Shown here: positions 14,090-22,331 of the stretch, piece by piece
How the letters are laid out: each line of letters begins with the position of its first letter
How positions within the stretch are numbered: the first letter of the stretch is position 1
Source of the DNA: Citrobacter sedlakii NBRC 105722
GTDB taxonomy: Bacteria > Pseudomonadota > Gammaproteobacteria > Enterobacterales > Enterobacteriaceae
Direction: 5' to 3'
Length of the DNA stretch: 64,000 nt
NCBI RefSeq assembly: GCF_000759835.1
Contig: NZ_BBNB01000006.1
Span: 1-64,000, forward strand
The notes under the pieces: generated by a model
Database searches by the model: none
What the model was told of the DNA's origin: nothing
Seen by the model: only the letters and a program-made list of their open reading frames with translations
Program-made: the position numbers and the translations under genes

Positions 14090-15253
14090 ATGCGTTGGGG
14101 ATGCGTTATTGCAGGCCTGCTGTTAAGCGCTCAGGTTCATGCCGCTGACAGCTGGCAGCAGGTTAAAGAAGAAGCCAAAGGCCAGACAGTCTGGTTTAAC
14201 GCCTGGGGAGGCGATCCGGCGATCAACCGGTATCTGGACTGGGTCAGCGGTGAAATGAAAACCCATTACGCTATTGACCTGAAAATCGTCCGTCTGGCCG
14301 ACGCTGCGGACGCGGTAAAACGTATTCAGACCGAAGCCGCCGCCGGGCGGAAAGACGGCGGTTCGGTAGATCTCTTGTGGGTAAACGGCGAAAATTTCCG
14401 CACGCTGAAAGAAGCGGGACTGCTGCAAACTCAGTGGGCGGAGACGCTGCCTAACTGGCGTTATGTCGATACGCAAAAGCCGGTGCGGGAAGATTTCTCC
14501 GTGCCTACCGACGGTGCGGAATCGCCCTGGGGCGGCGCACAGCTCACCTTTATTGCGGATCGAAACGTCACGCCGCAGCCGCCGCAAAGTCCGCAGGCGC
14601 TACTGGCGTTCGCCAAAGCCCACCCGGGTACCGTAAGCTATCCGCGTCCGCCGGACTTCACCGGTACGGCATTTCTCGAACAGTTACTCATCTCGCTGAC
14701 CCGCACGCCGACAGCGCTAACCGTTGCGCCCGATTCCGCCCGTTTTGCGGAGGTAACCGCGCCATTGTGGCGCTATCTCGACGCGTTGCACCCGTATCTG
14801 TGGCGTCAGGGGAAAGACTTTCCCGCTTCGCCGGCGCGCATGGATGCGTTGCTGAACAGCGGTACGCTGCGCCTGTCGCTGACCTTTAACCCGGCCCACG
14901 CGCAGCAAAAAGTCGCCAGCGGCGAACTGCCGGACAGCAGCTACAGCTTTGGCTTTTCTGATGGCATGATTGGCAACGTTCATTTTGTGACGATTCCCGC
15001 CAACGCCCGTGCCGAAGCAGGTGCGAAGGTGGTGGCAAACTTCCTGCTCTCGCCGCAGGCGCAACTGCGCAAAGCTGACCCGGCAGTCTGGGGCGATCCT
15101 TCGGTACTGGACCCGCAAACGCTGCCTGTTGCCGAACGAGAAGCGCTGGCTGCGCGCTCGCCGGGCGGCCTGCCTGCCGTGTTACCTGAACCTCACGCCG
15201 CCTGGATCAACGCCCTGGAGCAGGAATGGCTGCGCCGTTACGGTACGCGCTAA
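14090..15253 (+). CDS. ynjB: YnjB, ABC transporter substrate-binding protein
   Basis: 387 residues with an N-terminal signal peptide (cleaved near VHAADSW). It has an extracellular solute-binding fold (family 1 type), with VWFNAWGGDPAINRYLDWVS near the N-terminus as in thiamine/iron/polyamine-type binding proteins. It should deliver an unidentified solute to YnjC/YnjD. It overlaps ynjC by 28 nt. The start ATG at 14090 follows CAGGAGTA. Confidence 0.93.
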   Translation: MRWGCVIAGLLLSAQVHAADSWQQVKEEAKGQTVWFNAWGGDPAINRYLDWVSGEMKTHYAIDLKIVRLADAADAVKRIQTEAAAGRKDGGSVDLLWVNGENFRTLKEAGLLQTQWAETLPNWRYVDTQKPVREDFSVPTDGAESPWGGAQLTFIADRNVTPQPPQSPQALLAFAKAHPGTVSYPRPPDFTGTAFLEQLLISLTRTPTALTVAPDSARFAEVTAPLWRYLDALHPYLWRQGKDFPASPARMDALLNSGTLRLSLTFNPAHAQQKVASGELPDSSYSFGFSDGMIGNVHFVTIPANARAEAGAKVVANFLLSPQAQLRKADPAVWGDPSVLDPQTLPVAEREALAARSPGGLPAVLPEPHAAWINALEQEWLRRYGTR

Positions 15254-16761
15254 CGCTGCTGGCCTGGCTGTGCATGCTGGTTGTCTACGCGCCATTAGTG
15301 CCCGCCAGCGTACTGCTGATCTCCCCGGCCCTGTCATTCGCGCACTGGCAGGCGCTGTTTGCCGATCCGCAGTTACCGCAAGCGCTGCTGGCCACCGTGG
15401 TTTCCACGATCGTCGCCGCCGTCGGCGCGCTGTTCATCGCGCTGGCGATCGTCGTGTCGCTCTGGCCAGGCGATCGATGGCGCCGCCTGGCCGGTCGACT
15501 GCCGTGGCTGCTGGCCATCCCTCACGTCGCCTTTGCCAGCGCAACGCTCCTGCTGTTTGCCGAAGGCGGCTTACTCTGGCGCGCACTGCCAGCGTTCACG
15601 CCGCCGATGGACAGCTATGGCATTGGACTGGGGGTCACGCTTGCAGTGAAAGAGAGCGCTTTTGTACTGTGGATTTTGACGGTCCTGCTGAGCGAAACAC
15701 GTCTCAGTGGTCAGGTCATTATCCTCGACTCACTGGGCTACAACCGTTACCAGGCGATGCGTTGGTTGATCCTTCCCTCAATGGCCCCGGCACTGGGCGT
15801 GGTGATGCTGGCAGTGGTCGCGTGGACGCTTTCGACAGTAGACGTCGCGATGATTCTCGGCCCTGGTAACCCGCCCACGCTGGCCGTACTAAGCTGGCAA
15901 TGGCTAAGCCAGGGCGACAGCGACCAACAGAGTAAAGGGGCATTGGCCAGCCTGCTGCTGGTCATGTTACTCGCCCTCTTTGCGCTGGTTGGATATCTGA
16001 TCTGGCGTATCTGGCGGCGAACATTGCCCTCCGTCAACGGTCTGCGTCAGCCTCACGTTCCGGCCCTGAGCGGAAAGGCGTTGTCGCGCGCACTGCCGCT
16101 GACGGGACTCGTGTGCGCGCTTTTGTTGGCTGTGCTCGCGCGAGATGCCACGCCCGACGTCGACGCGTTGCTCAACAGCCTGCAAATAGGCGCGCTCGCC
16201 AGCGTACTGGCGCTGGTTATGTTACTGCTCTGGCTGGAATGGGGGCCACGGCACAGGCATCGTTGGGTCTGGTTACCGATCCTGCTGCCCGCGCTACCGT
16301 TGGTGGTCGGTCAGTATGCTGTCGCACTGCGCACCGGGCATGACGGACAGTTTTCTACCCTCATCTGGGGCCACCTGCTGTGGGTTGCGCCATGGATGCT
16401 TTTCGTACTGCAACCGACCTGGCGGCGCATCGACCCGCGATTGATTCTGGTGGCGCAAACGCTGGGCTGGTCGCCAGTAAAAATTTTCTGCTACCTGAAA
16501 TGCCCGCTGATGCTGCGCCCGGCGCTGATTGCGCTGGCGGTCGGTTTTTCTGTGAGCATTGCGCAATATATGCCGACGCTGTGGCTGGGCGCAGGGCGCT
16601 TTCCGACCCTGACGACAGAAGCCGTTGCCCTCAGTAGCGGCGGCAGCACCGGCATCCTGGCGGCGCAGGCTCTGTGGCAACTGTTGTTACCGTTGCTGGT
16701 GTTTATGCTGGCTGCCGGCATCTCAACCTGGGTCGGTCGTGCCCGTCAAGGAATGCGATAA
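15226..16761 (+). CDS. ynjC: YnjC, fused-dimer ABC transporter permease
   Basis: 511 residues, about twelve membrane segments. It contains two copies of the binding-protein-dependent permease domain in one chain, so one polypeptide can form the whole channel. EAA-like loops are visible: SLGYNRYQAMRWLILPSMAPALG in the first half and TLGWSPVKIFCYLKCPLMLRPAL in the second. It ends in TAATG with the ynjD start, a 1-nt overlap. The substrate is unknown. Confidence 0.93.
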   Translation: MAAPLRYALTLLAWLCMLVVYAPLVPASVLLISPALSFAHWQALFADPQLPQALLATVVSTIVAAVGALFIALAIVVSLWPGDRWRRLAGRLPWLLAIPHVAFASATLLLFAEGGLLWRALPAFTPPMDSYGIGLGVTLAVKESAFVLWILTVLLSETRLSGQVIILDSLGYNRYQAMRWLILPSMAPALGVVMLAVVAWTLSTVDVAMILGPGNPPTLAVLSWQWLSQGDSDQQSKGALASLLLVMLLALFALVGYLIWRIWRRTLPSVNGLRQPHVPALSGKALSRALPLTGLVCALLLAVLARDATPDVDALLNSLQIGALASVLALVMLLLWLEWGPRHRHRWVWLPILLPALPLVVGQYAVALRTGHDGQFSTLIWGHLLWVAPWMLFVLQPTWRRIDPRLILVAQTLGWSPVKIFCYLKCPLMLRPALIALAVGFSVSIAQYMPTLWLGAGRFPTLTTEAVALSSGGSTGILAAQALWQLLLPLLVFMLAAGISTWVGRARQGMR

Positions 16762-17393
16762 TGCTAACTGTTCGTCATCTTTCTCTGTACCTGAAACAGA
16801 CCCCGTTGTTCGGCCCATTAACGTTTGAGGCGGCAAAAGGTGACATTGTCACGTTAATGGGCCCTTCCGGCTGCGGAAAATCCTCGCTGTTGGCCTGGCT
16901 GGTTGGTGCGCTGTCACTGCCGCTGACGGCTTCTGGCGAACTGTGGCTGGACGATCGGCGACTGGATCGGCTGCCCACCGCCGCGCGGCAGGTGGGTATA
17001 TTATTTCAGGATGCCTTGCTGTTCGATCACTTCACTGTAGGACAGAACCTGCTGCTGGCGCTACCGGCCGCCGTGAAAGGCGCGGCGCGCGAACAGGCGG
17101 TACAACATGCGCTGGAACGCGCGGGAATGGCGGGGTTCACGTCACGCGATCCGGCGACGCTCTCCGGTGGCCAGCGTGGCCGGGTGGCGCTGCTCCGCGC
17201 CCTGCTGGCACAGCCACGGGCGCTACTGTTAGATGAACCGTTCGCGCGTCTTGACGCCGACCGGCGCGCTGATTTTCGCCAATGGGTCTTTGAAGAGGTC
17301 CGCCGCCTGAAGATTCCCGTGGTTCAGGTCACCCACGACCCGGAAGATGTGCCGGCCGGCGGACAGATTTTGCGGCTGACCAGCGCCGTATAA
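16761..17393 (+). CDS. ynjD: YnjD, ABC transporter ATPase
   Basis: 210 residues. Walker A GPSGCGKSS, signature LSGGQRGR and Walker B ALLLDEPFARLD are all intact, followed by the switch His in VTHD. It energises YnjBC import. The start at 16761 (MLTVRHLSLYLKQ) is coupled to the ynjC stop; an upstream in-frame extension lies inside ynjC. Slightly shorter than my recollection of the E. coli protein (217). Confidence 0.94.
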   Translation: MLTVRHLSLYLKQTPLFGPLTFEAAKGDIVTLMGPSGCGKSSLLAWLVGALSLPLTASGELWLDDRRLDRLPTAARQVGILFQDALLFDHFTVGQNLLLALPAAVKGAAREQAVQHALERAGMAGFTSRDPATLSGGQRGRVALLRALLAQPRALLLDEPFARLDADRRADFRQWVFEEVRRLKIPVVQVTHDPEDVPAGGQILRLTSAV

Positions 17394-17480
17394 ATATGCG
17401 CGCATCCTGTGTTAACGCAAAGTTTTTCGCCTCCAGGAAGCAGAAAATGTCGCCCTCTTATCTCAACGTCGGGCAATTCG

Positions 17481-18788
17481 ATGAAACGTGTTTCTCAACT
17501 GACCGCGCTGGCAATGGCTTTAGGGCTGGCTTGCGCTTCCTCCTGGGCTGCTGATATGACGCAGGCGCTCACTTTCCACCAGCTCATGCAGAAAAATGGC
17601 ATCGCCATTGACACCCGCCCCAGCGCTTTTTATAACGGCTGGCCGCAGAGCGCTAACGGCCCTTCCGGCCATGAACCATCGGCACTGAATCTCTCCGCCA
17701 GCTGGCTCGACGCCATGAGCGATGAACAGATCGAAGCGTGGATCCAACAACATCACCTTAGCGCCAACACCCCGGTCGCGCTCTATGGCAGTGAAACGGC
17801 GATTCAGGCGGTGAAAAACCGACTGGAAAAAGCCGGTCTAAACCCGGTTTCTACGCTCACCGACGCGCTTCAGGATCCCGCTCGCCTCCAGCGGCTGGCG
17901 CATTTTGAACAACTGGTGTACCCACAGTGGCTGCACGAACTGCAACAAGGCAACGCGGTCGCCGCTAAACCTGCCGGTGACTGGAAAGTGATCGAAGCCG
18001 CCTGGGGCGCGCCGAAGCGTTATCTTATCAGTCATATTCCGGGCGCGGGCTATATCGATACCAACGAAGTGGAAAGCGAGCCGCTGTGGAATAAAGTCCC
18101 CGATGCCGATCTTAAGGCGATGCTGGCCAGACACGGTCTTCGTCACGACACGACGGTGATTCTCTACGGGCGCGATGTCTATGCCGCCGCCCGCGTGGCG
18201 CAAATTCTGCTCTACGCCGGGGTGAAGGACGTTCGCCTGCTCGACGGCGGCTGGCAGAGCTGGTCTGACGCCGGGCTACCGGTGGAACGCGGGATGCCAG
18301 CGAAAGTCAAACCCGCGACGGATTTCGGCGTGACTATTCCGGCGCAGCCACAGCTGATGATCGACACACAGCAGGCGCGCAGACTGCTGCACAGGCAGGA
18401 CGCCTCGCTGGTCAGCATTCGCTCCTGGCCGGAATTTATTGGCGCCACCAGCGGGTATAGCTACATTAAGCCAAAAGGCGAAATTGCCGGCGCGCGCTGG
18501 GGTCATGCGGGCAGCGACTCCACGCATATGGAAGATTTCCATAACCCGGACGGCACCATGCGCAGCGCAGACGACATTGCCGCAATGTGGAAGCAGTGGA
18601 ACATTCTGCCGGATCAACAGATCGCTTTTTATTGCGGCACCGGCTGGCGCGCTTCGGAAACGTTTATGTACGCCCGGGCGATGGGGTGGCAGAACGTGTC
18701 GGTGTACGACGGCGGCTGGTATGAATGGAGCAGCGATCCGAAAAACCCGGTTGCCCGTGGCGAACGGGGTCCGCAAAGCAGCCTGTAA
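17481..18788 (+). CDS. ynjE: YnjE, periplasmic multidomain rhodanese (thiosulfate sulfurtransferase)
   Basis: 435 residues, the E. coli length, with signal peptide MKRVSQLTALAMALGLACASSWA. Three rhodanese-like domains follow. Only the last has the catalytic loop (FYCGTGWRASE, Cys near 385); the others are structural. E. coli YnjE can take sulfur from donors and has been linked to molybdopterin synthesis. An 87-nt gap separates it from ynjD, so it may have its own promoter. The start ATG at 17481 begins the signal peptide. Confidence 0.95.
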   Translation: MKRVSQLTALAMALGLACASSWAADMTQALTFHQLMQKNGIAIDTRPSAFYNGWPQSANGPSGHEPSALNLSASWLDAMSDEQIEAWIQQHHLSANTPVALYGSETAIQAVKNRLEKAGLNPVSTLTDALQDPARLQRLAHFEQLVYPQWLHELQQGNAVAAKPAGDWKVIEAAWGAPKRYLISHIPGAGYIDTNEVESEPLWNKVPDADLKAMLARHGLRHDTTVILYGRDVYAAARVAQILLYAGVKDVRLLDGGWQSWSDAGLPVERGMPAKVKPATDFGVTIPAQPQLMIDTQQARRLLHRQDASLVSIRSWPEFIGATSGYSYIKPKGEIAGARWGHAGSDSTHMEDFHNPDGTMRSADDIAAMWKQWNILPDQQIAFYCGTGWRASETFMYARAMGWQNVSVYDGGWYEWSSDPKNPVARGERGPQSSL

Positions 18789-18797
18789 CCGCAAATG

Positions 18798-18824
18798 GCC
18801 GGATGCGCGCATGGCCCATCCGGC
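18798..18824. repeat. REP element between ynjE and ynjF
   Basis: GCCGGATG (18798-18805) and CATCCGGC (18817-18824) form a REP palindrome in the 42-nt gap between two convergent genes. Confidence 0.8.
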
Positions 18825-18830
18825 GCAACC

Positions 18831-19454
18831 TTATTTCTGACGCTGAATCGCTTTCAGGGTCTGGTATCCACTCCAGATTCTGGTGAACGTGGTCAACCAG
18901 CAGAGCGCGCCAAAGATCCACGCCAACGGCGCAAAACAGGCCGGAAACAGACAGCACAGCACAAAAAGCAACAGGGTTTCCGTCCCTTCCGTTAGCCCGC
19001 CCAGATAATAAAACGATTTATGCGCGTAACCGGGATTATCGATATTGTGTTTCGCCGCGAGGGCGGCAAAGGCAAGAAAACTGCTGCCGGTGCCAATAAA
19101 AGCAAACAGCAGCCAGCCGCCCGCCAGCGCGTTTTGCTCCGGCTGTGCGAGGATAAAACCAAACGGCACCAGCGCGTAAAACAGAAAATCGAGCGAAATA
19201 TCGAGAAATCCCCCCGCGTCGGTCAGTCCCCTGCGCCGGGCCAGCGCGCCGTCCAGCCCATCCAGCAGTCTGTTCAGCACGATGGCGACCAGCGCCGCAA
19301 AATACCATCCCAGCGCGAGAAACGGCAGCGCCAGTACGCCGATGGCAAAGCCAAACAGCGTTACGCCGTCCGCTGACACCCCTGGTTTGTCGAGCAGCCC
19401 GGCGCAACGGTGCAAAAACGGTTTGCAGCGCGGATGCAGATGACGGTCAAGCAC
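18831..19454 (-). CDS. ynjF: YnjF, CDP-alcohol phosphatidyltransferase family membrane protein
   Basis: 207 residues with several membrane segments. The CDP-alcohol phosphotransferase signature is complete: DGLDGALARRRGLTDAGGFLD then ISLD, i.e. D-x2-DG-x2-AR-x8-G-x3-D-x3-D. It would transfer a phosphoalcohol to or from CDP-diacylglycerol, but the acceptor is unknown. It overlaps the upstream AhpD-like gene by 8 nt, suggesting cotranscription. Confidence 0.9.
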   Translation of the reverse strand: MLDRHLHPRCKPFLHRCAGLLDKPGVSADGVTLFGFAIGVLALPFLALGWYFAALVAIVLNRLLDGLDGALARRRGLTDAGGFLDISLDFLFYALVPFGFILAQPEQNALAGGWLLFAFIGTGSSFLAFAALAAKHNIDNPGYAHKSFYYLGGLTEGTETLLLFVLCCLFPACFAPLAWIFGALCWLTTFTRIWSGYQTLKAIQRQK

Positions 19455-20016
19455 GCGGCGCTCCTTTCAGGCTGTCACACAAGCCCTGTGAGGGGATATC
19501 CAGCGCGGCGTTAAAGCGCGCCGAAAGATTCTGAAACGCCAGCAGCGCGGTCATTTCGCTAATCACCTCGTCTGTAAAATGCGCCGTCATTTGCGCCTTT
19601 AGCGCGTCATCAACCTTCGGCGGCGTCGCGGTGACGGCTTCAGCATAGGCCAGCGCCACGCGCTCCTCCTCGCTAAACAGCGCGGACGTCTGCCAGTTTG
19701 CCACCGCCAGCACTTTATCCATCGCGCCACAGCGCTCCGCCAACCTCAGGCTGTTCGCATCAACGCAAAATGCGCAGTGACATATCTGAGAAACGCGGGT
19801 CATCAACAGCGCGCGCATGTCCGGCGTCAGCCGCGCCCGTTTGCGCTCCAGAAAACCGACAAACAGCGCCACCAGCCAGAACAGAAACGGCATCCGCCCC
19901 CACCAGCGCGTCGGGTGCAGTACCTCACCGTAATGTTTTTTCTGGGTTTGAACCAGCGGCTTAAGCGGTAAAGGTAAACGGGTCAGCGGCTTAACCCACG
20001 ATTGCGGATCGTTCAA
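19447..20016 (-). CDS. AhpD-like carboxymuconolactone decarboxylase-family protein
   Basis: About 189 residues. The core RALLMTRVSQICHCAFCVDANSLRLAERCG resembles the AhpD/CMD active site, where two cysteines (here C-x-x-C, CHCAFC) and a downstream His or acidic residue form a peroxidase-like relay. The N-terminal third has a hydrophobic stretch (MPFLFWLVALFVGFL) that may anchor it. I place the start at TTG 20016, because AGGAG lies 6 nt upstream; an alternative TTG at 20046 has no ribosome site. It is not part of the E. coli K-12 gene order here. The substrate is unknown. Confidence 0.7.
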   Translation of the reverse strand: MNDPQSWVKPLTRLPLPLKPLVQTQKKHYGEVLHPTRWWGRMPFLFWLVALFVGFLERKRARLTPDMRALLMTRVSQICHCAFCVDANSLRLAERCGAMDKVLAVANWQTSALFSEEERVALAYAEAVTATPPKVDDALKAQMTAHFTDEVISEMTALLAFQNLSARFNAALDIPSQGLCDSLKGAPRA

Positions 20017-20094
20017 GGGAAACTCCTGGGACTTCAGGTCAAACAAAGATAACGATAGTATGTCACTTTATCCCGTTAGACATTGATGAATATG

Positions 20095-20508
20095 ATGAAA
20101 ACCCTCGACGTTGTCGCCGCCATTATCGAGCGTGATGGCAAAATATTGCTCGCCCAGCGCCCTGCCCATGCGGATCAACCTGGGTTATGGGAGTTTGCGG
20201 GTGGAAAAGTCGAACCTGGCGAAACACAGCCGCAGGCGCTTGCCCGTGAGTTACAGGAAGAACTGGGTATCTGCGCCACTGTCGGAGCCTACGTTGCCAG
20301 CCATCAGCGTGAAGTTTCGGGCCGCATCATTCACCTGCATGCCTGGCATGTTCCGGCATTCAGCGGCGCGTTAACCGCCCATGCGCATCAGCGGTTGGTA
20401 TGGTGCGAGCCGCACGTCGCACAGGAATATCCGCTTGCTCCCGCCGATATTCCCCTGCTCAAGGCGTTTATGCTTTTACGCGACGCCAGACCAGCGGATT
20501 CGTGCTGA
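20095..20508 (+). CDS. nudG: NudG, CTP pyrophosphohydrolase (Nudix)
   Basis: 137 residues. Nudix box visible as GGKVEPGETQPQALARELQEEL (G-x5-E-x7-REUxEE-x-GU). In E. coli NudG hydrolyses CTP and oxidised or methylated pyrimidine nucleotides such as 5-hydroxy-dCTP. The ATG at 20095 gives an E. coli-like N-terminus (MKTLDVVAAIIERDG); in-frame ATGs at 20086 and 20092 are possible and none has a good ribosome site. The 3' end overlaps convergent ynjH by 41 nt. Confidence 0.92.
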   Translation: MKTLDVVAAIIERDGKILLAQRPAHADQPGLWEFAGGKVEPGETQPQALARELQEELGICATVGAYVASHQREVSGRIIHLHAWHVPAFSGALTAHAHQRLVWCEPHVAQEYPLAPADIPLLKAFMLLRDARPADSC

Positions 20509-20743
20509 TCGTTTTTTCATCGCGCTGACACTGCAACAGCACACCCTCCACTTTAATCACCGCGCCCTCCGAATAATACTGATCCTGATAAATGCAGCAA
20601 TGTAGACAGGGCTGCACACGTTGGCCACCCGTACTGAACACCTCCGGCGGCACGTTGACCTCGACCTGCGGGTGAGAGATCGGGTTAGCTGTCGCGGAAA
20701 AAGCGAGGGTCATCACGGCGGCGGCGAGGGCGAAAGCGCGCAT
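20468..20743 (-). CDS. ynjH: YnjH, periplasmic DUF1496 protein
   Basis: 91 residues with an N-terminal signal peptide (MRAFALAAAVMTLAFSATA). The short Cys-containing mature part (VQPCLHCCIYQDQYYSEGAVIKVEGVLLQC) is the DUF1496 pattern. Function unknown. The last 41 nt are shared antisense with nudG. Confidence 0.85.
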   Translation of the reverse strand: MRAFALAAAVMTLAFSATANPISHPQVEVNVPPEVFSTGGQRVQPCLHCCIYQDQYYSEGAVIKVEGVLLQCQRDEKTISTNPLVWRRVKA

Positions 20744-20972
20744 AGAAATTCCTTATTATTGCGGGACTGTTCTCACTATAACGGTCTTTCATGGCGAAAA
20801 CTTTAATCCCGCCCGTCATCGCTTTTTGTTATGACCCACGCCCGGTTATTAATTTGCTTAGCGGCACCATTTTTTTCTTGCTTCCCGTCACATTCCTGGT
20901 GGTATAGTCAAAAACTGCAAATACATATTCATTAAAAACACAATTACAATCGTTTAAATATAAGGTTTATCT

Positions 20973-22316
20973 ATGGATCAGACACGCTCTCTGGAATCAT
21001 TCCTCAACCATGTACAAAAGCGCGACCCGAATCAAACCGAGTTCGCGCAGGCCGTTCGCGAAGTGATGACCACCCTGTGGCCTTTCCTTGAGCAAAATCC
21101 CCGTTACCGTGAAATGTCGTTGCTTGAACGTTTGGTTGAGCCAGAGCGTGTGATTCAGTTCCGCGTAGTGTGGCTCGACGATCGTAATCAGGTGCAGGTC
21201 AACCGTGCCTGGCGCGTCCAGTTTAACTCAGCGATCGGCCCCTATAAGGGCGGCATGCGTTTCCACCCGTCCGTTAACCTCTCGATCCTTAAATTCCTCG
21301 GCTTTGAGCAAACCTTTAAAAACGCGCTGACTACCCTGCCAATGGGCGGGGGTAAAGGCGGCAGCGACTTCGATCCAAAAGGCAAAAGCGAAGGCGAAGT
21401 GATGCGTTTCTGCCAGGCGCTAATGACCGAACTGTATCGCCATTTGGGTCCGGACACCGACGTGCCGGCGGGTGATATCGGCGTCGGGGGGCGTGAAGTG
21501 GGCTTTATGGCCGGGATGATGCGCAAGCTGTCCAATAACAGCGCCTGTGTGTTTACAGGTAAAGGTCTTTCGTTCGGCGGCAGTCTTATCCGCCCGGAAG
21601 CCACCGGTTACGGCCTGGTCTATTTCACTGAAGCGATGCTTAAACGTCATGGTCTGGGCTTTGAAGGTATGCGCGTGGCGGTGTCCGGTTCCGGCAACGT
21701 GGCGCAATATGCGATTGAAAAAGCGATGGAGTTTGGCGCCCGCGTCGTCACCGCCTCTGACTCCAGCGGTACAGTGGTTGACGAAAGCGGCTTTAGCAAA
21801 GAAAAGCTGGCGCGCCTGTGCGAAATCAAAGCAAATCGTGACAGCCGCCTGTCCGCGTATGCCAAAGAGTTTGGCCTGACCTGGCTGGAGGGTAAACAAC
21901 CGTGGTCAGTCCCGGTGGATATCGCCCTGCCTTGCGCGACGCAGAACGAGCTGGATGTCGACGCCGCGCGCATGCTGATCGCCAACGGCGTGAAGGCGGT
22001 CGCCGAAGGGGCCAACATGCCAACCACCATCGAAGCGACCGATCTGTTCCTGGATGCGGGCGTACTGTTTGCTCCGGGTAAGGCGGCAAACGCTGGCGGC
22101 GTGGCGACCTCCGGTCTGGAGATGGCGCAGAACGCCGCGCGCATGAGCTGGAAAGCGGAAAAAGTGGATGCGCGCCTGCACCACATTATGCTGGATATTC
22201 ACCACGCCTGCGTGGAGTACGGCGGTGAAAGCAAGCAGACTAACTACGTGCGCGGCGCGAATATCGCGGGCTTCGTGAAAGTCGCCGACGCGATGTTTGG
22301 TCAGGGAGTGATTTAA
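20973..22316 (+). CDS. gdhA: GdhA, NADP-specific glutamate dehydrogenase
   Basis: 447 residues. Makes glutamate from 2-oxoglutarate, ammonia and NADPH. Conserved features are the PMGGGKGGSDFDPKGKS substrate lysine region, the PAGDIGVGGREVGFM segment and the Rossmann motif VSGSGNVAQYA. Monocistronic, with a roughly 230-nt upstream region shared divergently with ynjH. In E. coli gdhA is repressed by Nac under nitrogen limitation, opposite to the ast operon nearby. Confidence 0.97.
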   Translation: MDQTRSLESFLNHVQKRDPNQTEFAQAVREVMTTLWPFLEQNPRYREMSLLERLVEPERVIQFRVVWLDDRNQVQVNRAWRVQFNSAIGPYKGGMRFHPSVNLSILKFLGFEQTFKNALTTLPMGGGKGGSDFDPKGKSEGEVMRFCQALMTELYRHLGPDTDVPAGDIGVGGREVGFMAGMMRKLSNNSACVFTGKGLSFGGSLIRPEATGYGLVYFTEAMLKRHGLGFEGMRVAVSGSGNVAQYAIEKAMEFGARVVTASDSSGTVVDESGFSKEKLARLCEIKANRDSRLSAYAKEFGLTWLEGKQPWSVPVDIALPCATQNELDVDAARMLIANGVKAVAEGANMPTTIEATDLFLDAGVLFAPGKAANAGGVATSGLEMAQNAARMSWKAEKVDARLHHIMLDIHHACVEYGGESKQTNYVRGANIAGFVKVADAMFGQGVI

Positions 22317-22331
22317 TTCTTCCCCAACGAA

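Noticed and set aside
15009..15869. Open frame of 286 codons overlapping ynjB and ynjC in another frame
   Set aside because: Arg/Ala-rich low-quality translation typical of an off-frame read of GC-rich DNA.
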